From: Myotis daubentonii | Lineage: Eukaryota > Chordata > Mammalia > Chiroptera > Vespertilionidae | Length of the DNA stretch: 64,000 bases | Assembly: GCF_963259705.1 (NCBI RefSeq) | Contig: NC_081841.1 | Span: forward strand, 88,983,063 to 89,047,062 | Direction of reading: 5' to 3' | Shown: in pieces, positions 1 through 12,805 of the stretch | Layout: each line of letters opens with the position of its first letter | How positions within the stretch are numbered: the stretch's first letter is position 1 | Position numbers and translations under genes: made by a program | The notes under the pieces: model-generated | Databases searched by the model: none | What the model was told of the DNA's origin: nothing | Seen by the model: the letters and a program-made list of their open reading frames with translations, nothing else

Positions 1-1022
1 ATGTTGTCTCATTGCCTTCTAATACCAATGACTGCATCAAAAGCAAAGTTTGCAAAAAGCCTGGGATGATTTTGATGAAGAAGATTTAGCCCCAGAGGTT
101 AATGGGGTTGTCCATTGTGTTAAAAGCAATGCCTTTCGATGGTGACAAAGTAATCCTCAACAGCTTTCAAGCCCACTCATCCATCATCAGTTTGGATTGT
201 ATTTTGCTACTGATGTAAAGTTTAAAAAGAGTCCTCCACAGAGCATTATGACTCCCTTTCCCACGCCGACCCCACTGGCACATGTCAGCCAACATCTGGG
301 CACTGCAGCTGTGAGGTTTTCAAGATGCCTGTGCAAATGCCCACTTTTCAGGGACAATTTGATGAACAGCACATGTGCTCATTTGAAGGATGCATCCTGA
401 CCCCACAGACACTGGTCACAGTGTGATGGGTCTTATAGCATATTCAATCATGTGTTTTATTACTTTAACAAAAGGAAGCAGAGCACTGACATTTTAGTAA
501 GTAAATGAAGGAACAAGATTGGACCTTGCCATGGACTTTAGTACTCAGACCCAAATGAAAAACAGATTGGTTAACAAAGGGCTTTTCCAAGACTTATCTA
601 AGTCATTATGTGTCAAGACAAACTACATTTGTCCTAGTTTTAATGACTCCACAGAAGGACAAAGAGGTGTTCCAGCCAAACCTCCCCAAAAAAGTGTTAA
701 GTGATTTCACAGCATTTTCCCAATAGTCTTGTGGTCTTGTGTTTGAAATGGGCATTTAAAAGCATTCTTTCGTAGGTCTGTCAGTAGTAAGCAACAAATC
801 ATTCTCACTTAGAGATTATAGACTTTCAAAATGCATGAAAGGGGAAAGAGCTACCACTGGAAGGGTCAGCTGTAAATAAGATCCCTTAGGCAGCAGCTAT
901 GATAAAGATTCTTAATGGTGCCTCTAAGTTCTTGCTTTCTGTTCACTTATTCTGGACATACTTTAAAGGGAAAAAGGAATCTTACCTAAGAGCTGTATAA
1001 GCTTTTGGATTTATAAAATATA
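1..1022. other. Unique sequence, no gene seen
   Basis: AT-rich sequence with only short open frames, no codon-like conservation and no repeat family that I recognise. It ends at the A that precedes the first Helitron. Confidence 0.5.
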
Positions 1023-1442
1023 CCAGAGGCCTACTGCACGAAATTCGTGCACGGGGGAAAGGGGGTCCCTCAGCCTGGCCTGCACCCTCTCACAATCCGA
1101 GACCCCTCAGGGAATGTCCGTCTGCCGGTTTAGACCCAATCCCAGGGATCAGGCCTAAACTGGCAATTGGACATCCTTCTCACAATCTGAGACCATTGGC
1201 TCAAAACCACACACCTGCCTGCCTGTCTGACCGCCCCTAACCACCCTGCCTGCATGCCTGATCGCCCCTAACTGTTCGCCTGCCTGTCTGATCGCCCCTA
1301 ACCACCTCTGCCTGCCTGTCTGATCGCCCCTAACTGCCTCTGCCTTGCCCCCCCACCAGTGGCTTCGTCCAGAAGGACGTTTGGAATGACATCCAGAAGG
1401 TCGTTCAGCTGGCTGGTCTAATTAACATATTACGCTTTTAGA
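1023..1442 (-). mobile_element. Non-autonomous HeliBat Helitron
   Basis: Read on the minus strand it starts with TC followed by TAAAAGCGTAATATG, and ends with the palindrome GTGCACGAATTTCGTGCA and then CTGG, a CTRR terminus. It sits between A (1022) and T (1443), the usual Helitron target. The interior (about 1215-1350) carries imperfect tandem units built on TGCCTGTCTGATCGCCCCTA, common in bat Helitrons. It has no coding capacity, so it would need proteins from another copy. Confidence 0.9.
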
Positions 1443-1488
1443 TTTTATTGTATTATCTTGAGATCTGTTATCATACTATCCAGTATTC

Positions 1489-1759
1489 TTTTTTAAAAAT
1501 AAGTTTTTTTCAGATTTTTTAAAATCCTCAGCTAAGGACATGCTTATTGATTTTAGAGAGAGGGGAAGAAGGAGAGATAGAGGAAGAGAGAGAGAGAGAT
1601 CAATGAGAGAGAGAAACAGCAATTGGTTGTCTTCTAGTATGCACCCTGATGGGATCGATAAAAACCACAATCTAGGTATGTGCCCTGATTGAGAATTGAA
1701 CTCACAACCTTTCAGTGTATAGGACAACGCTTCACCAAACTGAGCCACACTGTCCAGGT
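1489..1759 (-). mobile_element. VES SINE, diverged
   Basis: The tRNA-like head lies at the right (GAGCCACACTGTCCAGG) and the GA-rich tail at the left, so the SINE is on the minus strand. The flanks TCCAGTATTC and TCCAGTGCTC look like a decayed target duplication. It is more diverged than most other VES copies here. Confidence 0.8.
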
Positions 1760-1769
1760 TCCAGTGCTC

Positions 1770-3250
1770 CTGTATTCACTTTTGAACACATAATTGAGTT
1801 TATACTTACAATATAATATAAATACAATTACTTTCTCATTTTGGGAATCCATTTTAGAGTAAATATTAGCAATATACAATATATCTTTTAATAAAAGCCA
1901 GAACAATTAAGGCAATACAAATTCCAATTATATGTTCTATTTTTATTTCATTTCTCTGATTAGACACATTTTCATTTTTCTTTATTTCATAGTTTAAACA
2001 TTATTAATGACATCGAATTGTTTCTGAATGTTTTGTTAAAATAAAATATTCCTTTTTCCTATAGCATTTACCTGGTTTTAGTTAAAAGTTTCATTTATAC
2101 AGTTTGTTTTAAAGTTGTTGTTTCAATTTGTAGGCTTCACTGTATGTAGCCTGTACACTAACATTTACAACTATCAGTGCACAAAGGTACATTTCAGCTT
2201 AACTGTTTTCCCTAAACTTGCCCTTATGTCAACCTTGGATATTCTCATATCATTCAAAATTTTGATTTATTACAAGGTGCTCAAAATTTTCTACAAAGGT
2301 ATTTTCCTTTACCTGCTACTAATCTACTAACTTATGCATATGATTCTACTTTTTTCCCTCATGTTTGAAGGTTTTCATGTTAGTATTGCACAAAATGTCT
2401 GCTCAACTATTCACAACATTGTTTAAAAGGCCAGGGGACATGTGAAAGGCAAATATTAAGCCTATTAAGGTGAAACTGTCAAATAAAAGAGTATTTGTAC
2501 AGACTGACTTTGTACACAATGGGCTCAACAAAGCTAATGTAAGTCACACAGGGGGTTTTCTCTGGGGCCATACATTAATCAGATTGAAATGATGACAACC
2601 CAGGAACAGAATGAATGTGTTCTGTGGCATGTTAAGACATCTTCCACACAGTTGTGTTCAGTAGCACAGTAACATATCCACAGACACAAACACACACACC
2701 TGATAATGAATACTTTTAGAAAAAGTTGTCATATTTTCAATTTAACCTAAACAGAGGAAGAAAGAAGAATTCTATATTCACTCCTAGATCTGCAAGTCTA
2801 GAAGATGGGGGAGAAGTATTTAGGGAAGTGAGGTAGGTTTGGCCTGAGCTGAGTCTACACAAAGGGAGAATTAAAACAAAATTTGAAAGCACTGCATCCA
2901 TGAGGTGAGAAGAAAGCAGGAGATGCCAGAGGTACCCATGACAAACTTGGTCCACTTCACAGTTGCAAAGGACACAAGAAACTCTGTTATCCTTGGTTTT
3001 TGAGTTATGCAAAGAAAGAATTCAGAACCAAGAACTTTAGCGCATGAAGTTTATTTAGCCTTTTAGAAAGAAAGTCACAGAGGCAGAAGTGAGCCAGATG
3101 GGCTGCATGGACTCAGGAAACAAGTTACAGAGGCAAAAGAAGGGCCCTTTGGAGCTTAGGAGAAAGAAAGCAAAGGAAACGTGCCTAAGGAAAGAAGATA
3201 GGGAAAGGTGCAGGCATGTGCTAGAGAGAGGATAGAGGGAGGGAAGTAGA
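1770..3250. other. AT-rich unique sequence
   Basis: No gene or clear repeat. The stretch from about 3000 to 3720, on both sides of the GA microsatellite, has the texture of an old LTR or retroviral remnant, but I could not assign it. Confidence 0.4.

Positions 3251-3302
<52 letters not shown>
3251..3302. repeat. (GA)n microsatellite
   Basis: An almost pure GA dinucleotide run of about 50 bases, preceded by GA-rich sequence. Open frames across it are low-complexity artefacts. Confidence 0.95.
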
Positions 3303-3305
<3 letters not shown>

Positions 3306-5898
3306 GAGCACACACTGGGTCTTTTGTGTTAGATTTTTTAAATCTGTTTTCTAAAGGCAGGTATTTTAGGGGAGGTCTCAGGGGTGGATCTCAGTAGAAC
3401 ATTCATCAGCTTTCCAGCTGTGTCCTTTCAGGGTCATGGCCTCTACTTACTGATAGGTGCTGCGGAGGTCATTAGTCATTGCATCTAATCCCAATGTCAG
3501 CATGGCATGGCTTGGTCTGGTTTTGCTGCTTTTCTGGGCCTGGAGCTGAAACACAACTGAGGCCTAGATGTTATCTCTAGTGACCAAAACTCTGTCTCTG
3601 TGGTCAACAGTCTGACACTTTGTTCCTAAGATTATTTGATGCTGATCAGAACCTCATTGTCCTAGGGGTGTAATGCTTAAGGGAATGGTCCTGCAAGGGA
3701 GAAGGAGGCAGGCGGGTCAGTGTGCTGGATGGGGCCAGTTTGAATCAGTTATCTGAGTTTCCAAATTCCACTTGCCAAGAAATTTTCCTGGCTTATTACT
3801 ACCCTGCTTTAATCCTAAGAGAATATCTACTTCACCATAGAAGAAATATAACTTGGCCAGTTATAATTTTGTCTGGCTTATTGGCTCTATGCATTTGTAG
3901 GTATAAGTGGTAACATCCAGTTATTTCAACTAGTTCACATATAATATTGGAACAATTATCTATCAGTTAGTAAACATGCACGTTCACAACTACTATCACA
4001 GTTAACAGGATCTTGTGTAGGTATTGGAAAATAAAATAAGCAGTGCTAAATGTTGGTATCTCTAGTTACTGAGTATCTCTTTATCCTCACAGAGCTTTAT
4101 CTCTTTAGACATCTAGTAAGCACCCTTTCCATGGGTCGCCACACCATGGAGGTGTAGCTGAGAGCAGACTTGAATATTTATCCTCTCACAAGTGTCTCGG
4201 TTCCTGCAGAAAACAAAACGTACATCATGCAGGTTTATGACTAACTAAATGCTAAGTAAAGAGGTTAAGATACGAAAGGAATAGAGGACTCTTTATTTTA
4301 GTTTACTTTTGTCTTTAAAGAGTTTAAGTACAAGCACATAGAAAGAACGGGAAATAAACATGAATCTACAATTTTTATTGTAACTATTAATTATCTTTTA
4401 AGCAGACAGGCATAAAACGAATGAATTGCTCAGATGACCACGTTAGCAGTAAAAACACCTGGAACAAGGAAGTGAAAAAATAAAATGCAGGTTTTGAATA
4501 GAAAAAGTGCAAAGAGCTAATTTCTGCTGGGGTTCAACGTGGTATGCCCTAGTAAACAAGTCAGAATTGAGCTGGGTCTCTATTTATCAGATTCCTTTAA
4601 TTTACTAAGACTGCATATTAAACTAAATTGTTAGCAGCTGCTTGTCTACAAAAACGTAGCTAAACTCCTGGGGGCTATTGTGTAGCTGCCTTCTTAAAAC
4701 ATGTCTCAGTGTGCACCAAGCTGATGTTAGAAAAGAAAAGATAACTCTTCCCAAAGTACCTTATTTCAGCCTTTCAAATCCACCCTCAGAAACCCAGGGA
4801 CCACTTCCCCTGAACACTGTATTTTGTATTGCTTCAAGCAAGAAAGTTTTCTCCCCAAACTTCTCTGAGCTCCCTTCACTCCGGTAGAATTTTTTGTGAA
4901 TTCCTGGGTCAACGCCCACCATATACTTGCCCACCCTTGCACATGAAAGACCACAGCAAACCACTTCTGCAATTCCAGGCTTAGATCTTGAATCTATTTT
5001 TTTCTCTTGAAGGCTTCCAGTTTTCTCAATATGCCCATGATCCAGATTCCCTGGATCTGGATGACTAAAGGTCACCTTGATAGCTTGCAACTAAAAGTAA
5101 AAAGGATTTTTCTTAAAACAAGCAAACAAACAACAAATGAGGTCACAGTCCAAGCTTGTGTAATAAATATTGAAAAAAAGTACAATTTGAAACATATTTT
5201 AAGAATTAGAGAAAGAGTTGTGTGTTTTTTTCCCTTTTATTTTCAGAAAGAGACCTCTCTTCCTGTTAGTAAATTTGATTTGATTTATAAAATTTCAGTT
5301 CAGCTTGGCTCTGCATCCTTTTACCCAGTTCAATAAATGAGTGTCAAAGTTAAGGGCATGACTTTCCCATTTGGCAACTTTCATTTCCTGATAATACTGG
5401 CTAATTAACAAATTAGGTGTTGTAATGCTTTGTCACTTCAAGTGCATTTGGGAAAAATATTTCTTGTGCCTATTGAGTAATGGCTTAAATGAAAGAACAT
5501 GTTCAAAAGAATGCTTTATCTCCACACATTTAACACACTGAATATTTATGATTTTAATTGCTACACCCCATATGCACACTCATTTGTACAATTATATACA
5601 TTTTAAAATCACAACGGGGAAAGGATGGCTGTATGACTGCAATTCATGAGCAAATCATTTAATATTTTTATTAACTCAAGATTGAAATTCTATTAAGAAT
5701 TATTTGGGGGGAAAAAACACCTAGTATTCTCTATGTGGTAACTGGCATTTTTGCTCGGTTGTGAAATAACTAGATGCTATGGTACATTTCTTTTGGCTAA
5801 AAGGGGAACATTAATTATTTCTTAGACTTGTCTGCCTTTTTACTAAATGAATAATTCAAAACTGGAGAATGCGGTTCTATTTCTAAGCGTCTTGTTTA
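3303..5898. other. Unique sequence, no gene seen
   Basis: Only short open frames. No splice-bounded exon, SINE head or transposon terminus that I could support. Confidence 0.45.
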
Positions 5899-5899
5899 C

Positions 5900-5951
<52 letters not shown>
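5900..5951. repeat. (CA)n microsatellite
   Basis: About 25 uninterrupted CA units, preceded by an AAAA run and ending in CGCTAGTG. Confidence 0.95.
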
Positions 5952-5953
<2 letters not shown>

Positions 5954-7880
5954 AGTGCAACGTGTATGAGGAGTTAAAGGAAAAAATACCAAACATGCCG
6001 TGACATGCAAAATGTATTTGGCTGTTTGTTTTAACTATGCTACTTTCACTCTCCAGTCTGCACTCTCCTAGACCAAGTGATTTTGTGAGTGAAACTAAAA
6101 ATAGCCAGTCAACCCTAACAACTAGCTTCTGATTGGCTCGGTGCAAAGGCCACCCAGCCAATGAGAGCTTCTGGGAACGAAAGCAATTCTTTTGTGTGAG
6201 AGATGCTCGACCCACGTCAAAACAGCTCCAGGCTGTAGAAATGATTTTGGTTGAGATTTAACAAGGTAATAATGCATTTCAGCCCTCTGAAAGGTTTGAA
6301 GCAGAACAAAGGGGGTAGTGAAATCGACAAAACAAATGGAGCTCTCAGGCTTTCACGGGATGAAACATACTGGTGCCGTCTGCAAACCCAGAAAAGCAAG
6401 CGCGCTAGGATTTCTTTTTTTCTTGCTTGTTGAGATTTTACCTTCTTGTCCAAGTGTTTCCTCTGCCCCAGGAAAACATCGTGAAAGACGTGACATCTGA
6501 CTATGCAGGAGTTATTATGCTGATTTGCTAATGAATGGAGAGCAACTTGTCCAGGATTCCTTATTCCTTTAAATCTCAGGAAAAGAAAACAAAGACTTAG
6601 GTAGTAGGTAGGAAAGCTCCCGAAACTTTGGATTTTGGGTTCTGGGTATGAAAACAGCTCCTGTTCTCAAAGTAAAGGCAGTTCTTGTTTAGTGCTGTGA
6701 TATCTCTCACTAAAAGCAAAGTAAAGCGGGACTTGCTTGCAGTTGCAAAAAAACGCATTGAGGGTTTTTTGGCCATTGGTAGGTTTGGGGCACATTGAGA
6801 GCATTAAGCCACTAGGGGTCACTGTTGCACAGCCAAGGAACCTCTTCGGGTGTCTTTCCCTCTTTCATCTTAAATGAAAGAAGAAAGGGCTTGGTAGGTG
6901 CCTTTCAGGTAGGACAAAAGGGGAGTAGAGCGTCAGTGTTTGAAACCCTTAAAACATGGTTTATGGTCAGTCACTATGAGACAAAGCATCTCATAACAAT
7001 ACAGATCATTTCTCATGGTACTGAAATGCTGTGCAGGGCAAGATGTTGCTACAGTAACCACTGGAAGTGTTACATAATACACAGAAGCTCATAAACCCTT
7101 CCTTGGCTTTAACCTCTCTTTATTGAACCGGTGATAATTCAAAGATGGTGTGACTTTTCATAGGCTCCCAGTTTTTAGGAAAGACAAGAAAGCACACGCT
7201 TTGACCTCTGTATAGATTACCAAGTCTAGAACACTGTTGGCAAAGAAATAGAGATAAGTATATTACATACATGTTTTCTTCCCGGAAAACTACAAGCTCA
7301 ACACATTTTTGTCTTGAGTTTAATTTTTATGATACATGGTTGGTGAATGAAACCTTAATTGACTCTTGGTGTGGCATAAAGAGGCCTAAGAAAATCGAAC
7401 ACCTCAGTACAATGGAATCGCACTCTTATTGTGTGATCAGGTGTAATCAAGGAGCAATATTTCTTTAAGAGTTACCTGGTTAAGGAAAGACAGATTCTGT
7501 CATAAAATGTGGCATTTGCTAATTATTGGTCCCGACTGAATTTATGAGTCTGTAATAAAAACTTTGCAGTAAAACATAGATTGGGTGGGGGAAGGAAAAT
7601 TGCTGAGAGGAGTATCGTATTCACCTAACAAATAAACCAGAATGGGAGTACCATGTTTTTTGTTTTCATTTTTTTTTCTGACTGTTCTGACAATAGTTTC
7701 CTTTGGCTAAAAAGAAGAGAAAAATAAAAACGGGAAAAAGGAAAAGAAAAAAAAAAACCCGCCTAGGAATTACATTACTAAACAACTAAATCACCAGAGG
7801 ATGGTGTATATGTAATTTCTAATATTCAATGTTTGGAAAGAATGTGGGTTCTGTTCCCTTCAAGTACTTTTGTGAGTTTT
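5952..7880. other. Unique, non-repetitive sequence
   Basis: A repeat-free stretch of nearly 2 kb, unusual in this window. It contains the MEF2/CCAAT cluster listed separately. No open frame resembles a known protein. Confidence 0.4.
6095..6162. promoter_or_regulatory. Candidate regulatory cluster (MEF2 and CCAAT sites)
   Basis: CTAAAAATAG at 6095-6104 matches the MEF2 consensus. An inverted CCAAT box (ATTGG, 6132-6136, within GATTGGCTCGG) is followed by a forward CCAAT (6158-6162, within AGCCAATGAGAG). Paired CCAAT boxes 26 bases apart are typical of NF-Y-bound promoters or enhancers. No CpG island or initiator is visible, so function is a guess from motif content. Confidence 0.25.
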
Positions 7881-8045
7881 ATAGTCTTGGCCTGATCATG
7901 ATGGCCCAGAGCCAGTTAAGGAATTCATCACCAACTGTGTGTATCTGCAACAACCCAGCAACCCAACCCAACCCAGGAGGGAGTGTCCAGAGGCTAGTTT
8001 AAAGGCAATGGGTGGTTGAGGTGGAAGAGGCGGTGGGCTGTGAGA
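7881..8045 (-). repeat. Exon-like duplicated segment, copy A
   Basis: Matches 9832-9966 over about 60 bases (shared core GGCCCAGAGCCAGTTAA), then less strictly to a shared GGGCTGTGAG. On the minus strand, copy B reads as an open frame preceded by CTCACAG. Copy A has a one-base loss and a stop, so if this is an exon it is the decayed one. The parent family is not recognised. Confidence 0.5.
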
Positions 8046-9831
8046 GCAATCCACATGTTATTTCCAGGTGCTTGTCAAGCTGTTGAGTTGCTCACGTCCC
8101 AGCCCTGACAGCTAGCTGCCCCTTTGCCATCCTCTGGATGCTTGGTAAAAGCAAAAGACCTGGGATAAAGAAAAGCAAGACCCCTCTTCCACCTGCTGGT
8201 GCAACTCTGAAGCTGAGGTCAAAAGCACCGGGAAGCTACCTTCCTCACCTTCCTAAGAGTCTAAATGAGCCCTCACTGGAAATCAAAGCTGCTTTCTTTC
8301 CCAAACTGATTTTCAGTAATATAAAGTTTAGTACAAACATCTGCATCAATGGCATGTTTTTAAAATATTATTTCTCCCTGTTTCTCTTCCATTTTGCCCC
8401 CATCTTTTCCTTCCCAGGGGGTAACAGACTTTCTGCCTCAGGTTCACTTCTTCAGAGAGGAGTGTGGTCAGGCAAGAGGCAGAAGACTGAACGCTTTCCT
8501 GGCTTTAGTTCCCAGGCCTACACCAGTGATTTAGGAGAGGGTCTCACTGACTCTGGGCCCCAGCAGTGGGACCACAGCCCTGTTCCCTGGCTGAATGCTG
8601 GAGCAGTAGGGATACTCCAGAGCTCAACATTCAACACTAAAGTCCAGAGAAGCAAGGTGGGTTCAGGGAGAGGTGACCATACCCAGGTTCCCAACCCTCC
8701 AAAATTCCCACCTGAGGATGTTATATACGTCCCTGAGAGCCACCAGACCTCAAGGGGATCTCCCAGATATTGAGAAAATCAAAAGGAACCCTGTTAGCCA
8801 GGACATGACAGCCTCCTCCCTGTCTTCGGGAAGATTTAAGCCTGTGGTGCTATTTGAGGAAGGTTAGAGGAATCCTTGACAATATAGTGGAATTGAGTCT
8901 TGGAGTTAAAATTAGGTTAATTTAAGAAAAATAATTCAAAGCCATTTCTTGCATATCTGAGGTTTAAATTATATGAGATCCATACTTTATATTTTCCAAC
9001 AGTTATGTTCTTCATTTCTTCATTTGATCCTCACTATAATCCTATAATGGAGTTAAGTATTTATCATTTAGCATTAACAAAGCAAGCTATTTTCATTCCT
9101 ATGTTATTCTTCACATCACTCTCCGGGATGTGTTATTATTATAATCTCTATTTAATAAACATTTTAAAGGGTTTATAAACACTAAGTTGAGGGACTTGGC
9201 AAAAATCATTCAGATTGTGTCTTTTATGCCAAAACAAAATTGGTAATTGAGGTGCTCTCCTCGGTAATTTTATTTTCAAATCCTCCTCTTTTCTGAATCA
9301 CCTGGAATGAGCACTTGCTTGGAAGTTAGACTTGGAGATTAACTGTTACATAAGCACTTAGGACTTAGTTATAGGTGCCAGGGAGAAATTGGCATCGTTA
9401 GGAAGCTGGAAGATGAAGGCCAAAGGATATATAAAACAAAGCTATAGCCATACACTGCATGCAGAGGTCACTGGACCACGCGCCTAGCAATTCTACAATT
9501 AGTAGAGTTACTTCTCTACGATTAGTACAATGACTCCTACAAAATTATGTAATTCTCCAAAAAAAAGTCTACAATGTTAATATCATGTATAGACAAGGAA
9601 TCTAGAATCCTGCAAAGCACAGCAAGAACTAGAAGCTGTAAATAAGAAATTGGATGTCCAGAGAATACACGGAGGGCCACAAAGTTAGCAGGAAGTCTCC
9701 GTTAAAGTAACCTCATTAGCTAAGAAAGGGAAGCTCGCCACAGGAATCCAGGCACCAATAACAGTGGAGGAGTCAATACTGAGGAAGGAACCGTTTCCTA
9801 GGAGCTGATCAAAGTACAAATCGCTGTGGAT
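8046..9831. other. Unique sequence with one long open frame
   Basis: A 211-codon open frame (8138-8773, plus strand) is the longest in the window but shows no known domain and includes AT-rich, hydrophobic low-quality sequence. A splice-acceptor-like TTTTCCTTCCCAG lies at about 8405-8417. Around 9000-9200 there are weak MIR-like blocks. I do not call a gene. Confidence 0.35.
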
Positions 9832-9966
9832 GCTCAGTCCTGGCTTGATCATGTTGGCCCAGAGCCAGTTAAAGGAATTCACCACCACCTGTGAGTACCC
9901 AACAGTCAGTTTAGAACAAGGATGGGGTGATGGCAGTGAGAGAGGCCCTGGGCTGTGAGCACTACG
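9832..9966 (-). repeat. Exon-like duplicated segment, copy B
   Basis: Paralogous to 7881-8045. On the minus strand a 67-codon frame (9888-9685) begins just after GTACTCACAG, a plausible acceptor, and encodes an N-terminal stretch VVNSFNWLWANMIKPGLSIH. I do not recognise the protein. It could be an exon of a duplicated gene, a pseudogene, or an unclassified dispersed repeat. Confidence 0.45.
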
Positions 9967-11436
9967 TGCCTTACCGCCCTCTATTCCCTGTAGCAGAAAC
10001 TAGAACTGTCTGGCACTCATGCCATTGTTTTCCATTCATATTTGGTCAGCTGCCAGGCATCACCAGTAGTTCCGAGCCTTCTTTTGTGTGAAGCTCAGAA
10101 GCAGCCGGAAAACCGTTCTCAACAGTGCCCAAGAAACTGCAGCCAACCCACTGAAATGGCAGTGCTGGGTCTGTGTAAAGGAAACAAGTTAATACAGCCT
10201 ATTAGGGAATGAGAGCTATGGTTCTATCGGGCACAGTAACTGTCCCTCCCACACTTCCCAGAGTGGTTCCGATTTACATTTCTTGTTGCAGCTTAAGTGT
10301 TAACAGCCCCAATCCTCCCTCTATTTGGGGGGCAAATAGGGAGATATCCAGGCCCTACTTCTGACTAACCATATAATCTTAAGGCTGTAAACTCTGTTAG
10401 TCAGGTTGGTGAATAAAGCAGACACCCTGAGAACTTGGTACCATGGAGATTGCACTTGCTTTATGTGCACTGATCACATCTGGATAGACTCAGAGCCTCA
10501 TTTTCCCTTTTAAGAGAATGGAATACTTACATTCAAAACTATAAAGGAGGCAGTGACATAAGAGTTACTCAATGGGTGTTGTGCCTTTCAGACCAGAGGT
10601 TCTGAGATGTGGTAAAGAATATTTTAATCTAATATGTCTGGATAAATTTCAAGTGATATTACTATTAGGTTTATTGATGTATTCATTCCCTGAACAAATA
10701 GCAACAGAATGACTGTGATAGAGGAGCAAATGTGGGGGCATGTGCCGCCACTGCCAGTGTCCTGCTCCCGTGGCAGACATCACTAATTGATCAACATCAG
10801 AATCCTCCTCCACACACCCTCCGGGCAGCCACGCCAGGTAAATTAAGTTGATACGAGAACTGAAACCAGCTCTCCGTCTGTCCCTGGCCTCCTATGTGTC
10901 AGATAGTGGACTAGGATGTGGAAATACAGAGAAGCCTAAAAACTATCAATGCTCTGGAGAGGCGCCCTGTCCATTGGAGAAAGCAAACACCTAAACCATT
11001 CACTGCAGTGGGAGGAGGACTTCAGGGATGCTTGTACAACAGTTACCAATCACACCATTGTCTAGTCTGATGAACCTAATAAAAAAAAAAGCTGGAAGAG
11101 TTATAGATGAAACTTTAGGGCAGTACAAGGAAAGATATTTACACTGAAATTTAAAGAATAACTAGGGATAATCAGACTAAGAAGAAGTAAGAGAGTTCAA
11201 GGCAGAAAAAAATGTCGAACCGCGTGAGTGGGAATAGAATGAGGAGGGACATGGAGGTGTTGGGAGTGAGGATGGCTTGCTGGTGCAAGAGGGTTTGTTT
11301 GATGTCAATGGGGTTATGAAATACTAGAGCTATGTCCACATTGAAAACAATCTACTAGGGATGAACACAGTCACCAATTAATTGGAAGTTCTCCCTACAC
11401 ATGAAACTGTTTTCCATGGAATGTTTTTCTTTTCTT
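9967..11436. other. Unique sequence with L2-like traces
   Basis: No gene seen. About 10670-10740 (ATTCATTCCCTGAACAAATA) resembles the 3' end of an old L2 on the minus strand. Confidence 0.35.
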
Positions 11437-11451
11437 AAATGAATTAAACAG

Positions 11452-11658
11452 CCTGGCTGTTGTGGCTCAGTGATTGAGCATCAACCCATGAACTAGGATG
11501 TCACTGGTTCAATTCCTGGTCAGGGCATGTGCCCAGGTTGCTGACTCGGTCCCCAGTGGGTGCATGCAGGAGGCAGCCTATTGATGTTTCTCTCTCATCG
11601 ATGTTTCTATCTCTTTATCCCTCTTTCTTCCTCTCTCTCTAAAAAAATAAATGTAAAA
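11452..11658 (+). mobile_element. VES SINE, plus strand
   Basis: The tRNA-like head begins CCTGGCTGTTGTGGCTCAG, with a B box in CTGGTTCAATTCC, then a CT-rich body and A-rich tail. A perfect 15-base target duplication, AAATGAATTAAACAG, lies at 11437-11451 and 11659-11673, fixing the limits. Confidence 0.95.
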
Positions 11659-11673
11659 AAATGAATTAAACAG

Positions 11674-12255
11674 TAAAGAATCAATTAAATCACTGCCTCC
11701 CCCACCCAACCTGTTTGGTCTAAATGTAACCACACACTCAGATTTCTTATTTCTTGTTCAGTCTTTTGCTTTTCTCTTTAAACTCTCATCTTAAATAAAG
11801 AACAAACAGTCATGTCTTTCCTAATACATTAGGTTTTTATGTTTGTCTGTTGTTTTATGTTTTTCATTCTAAGGTCATGCACCTTAAACTGCCATATCTG
11901 CATTTAAACCTAAAATATATATTTACTGAGGAAAAAGTGAGAAACTGCTATTGCACTTTAGCCTGTAGGAGGTAAAGTTCATGACCTCTAACCCTCAAAT
12001 ACTATTGCAGATGTAGCTTGTAAATTTTCTTACCTACAAACCCATAGGCTCTCCAGATCAAACTTCAGAGTATTTTATCAAGTTCATTTTTTCTGGAATA
12101 ATTGCGCCTGCCTTTCCTAGTAAAATTTGTTTAGCTTTGTGGCCCGGACCTCCACTAACTTGAAGCCATGGTATATCTGTCTACATTATACAGCCATCTT
12201 TGGGTTTTAATCTACCAATTCCTCTCGTCTACCAGTAGAATTGTCCAGCATTATC
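11674..12255. other. Unique sequence, no gene seen
   Basis: Nothing supportable beyond short open frames. Confidence 0.45.
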
Positions 12256-12263
12256 TTCTAGAG

Positions 12264-12475
12264 CAGTGGTTCTCAACCTTCTGGCCTTTTAAATACAGTT
12301 CCTCATGTTGTGACCCAGCCATAAAATGATTTTCGTTGCTACTTCATAACTGTAATGTTGCTACTGTTATGAATCATAATGTAAATATCGGATATGCAGG
12401 ATGGTCTTAGGTGATCCCTGTGAAAGGGTCGTTCAACCACCAAAGGGGTCGCAACACACAGGTTGAGAACCGCTG
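12264..12475. mobile_element. Non-autonomous hAT element, SPIN-like
   Basis: Terminal inverted repeats CAGTGGTTCTCAACCTT and AGGTTGAGAACCGCTG bound a 212-base element. An 8-base duplication TTCTAGAG/TTCTAGAA (12256-12263 and 12476-12483) shows hAT insertion. The interior resembles the SPIN/URR1 short derivatives known from vesper bats, rodents and other tetrapods. It encodes no transposase. Confidence 0.85.
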
Positions 12476-12707
12476 TTCTAGAATGTCTGGAGAAGCTCCT
12501 TGCATTTCCTTCCAATACCCACACTCCAGCCCAAGTAGCATGGGCTTGCTTCTCTGTTACCTAAAAATTGTGTCCTGAAGAAATTGTAAAACTTTTGTAG
12601 ATCATAAATGTTCTGAAATAATTAGGTATATACCTCCTAGGGATTATTATTCTGGGTTCATATTTTGAACCTAGGTTTCTTTGAGGCAAAAAAAAAGGAA
12701 TATATTT

Positions 12708-12750
12708 TATTTTATTTTTTTAATATATTTTTATTGATTTCAGAGAGGAA

Positions 12751-12805
<55 letters not shown>

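Noticed and set aside
1200..1350. CRISPR-like array
   Set aside because: The repeats are adjacent degenerate Helitron minisatellite units without spacers, in a mammalian genome.
3055..3315. Serine/leucine-rich frame at the GA microsatellite
   Set aside because: It is a translation of the (GA)n/(CT)n run.
8138..8773. The longest open frame (211 codons) as a gene
   Set aside because: No recognisable domain, mixed AT-rich and GC-rich composition, no supporting splice or promoter structure. Frames of this length arise by chance in 64 kb.
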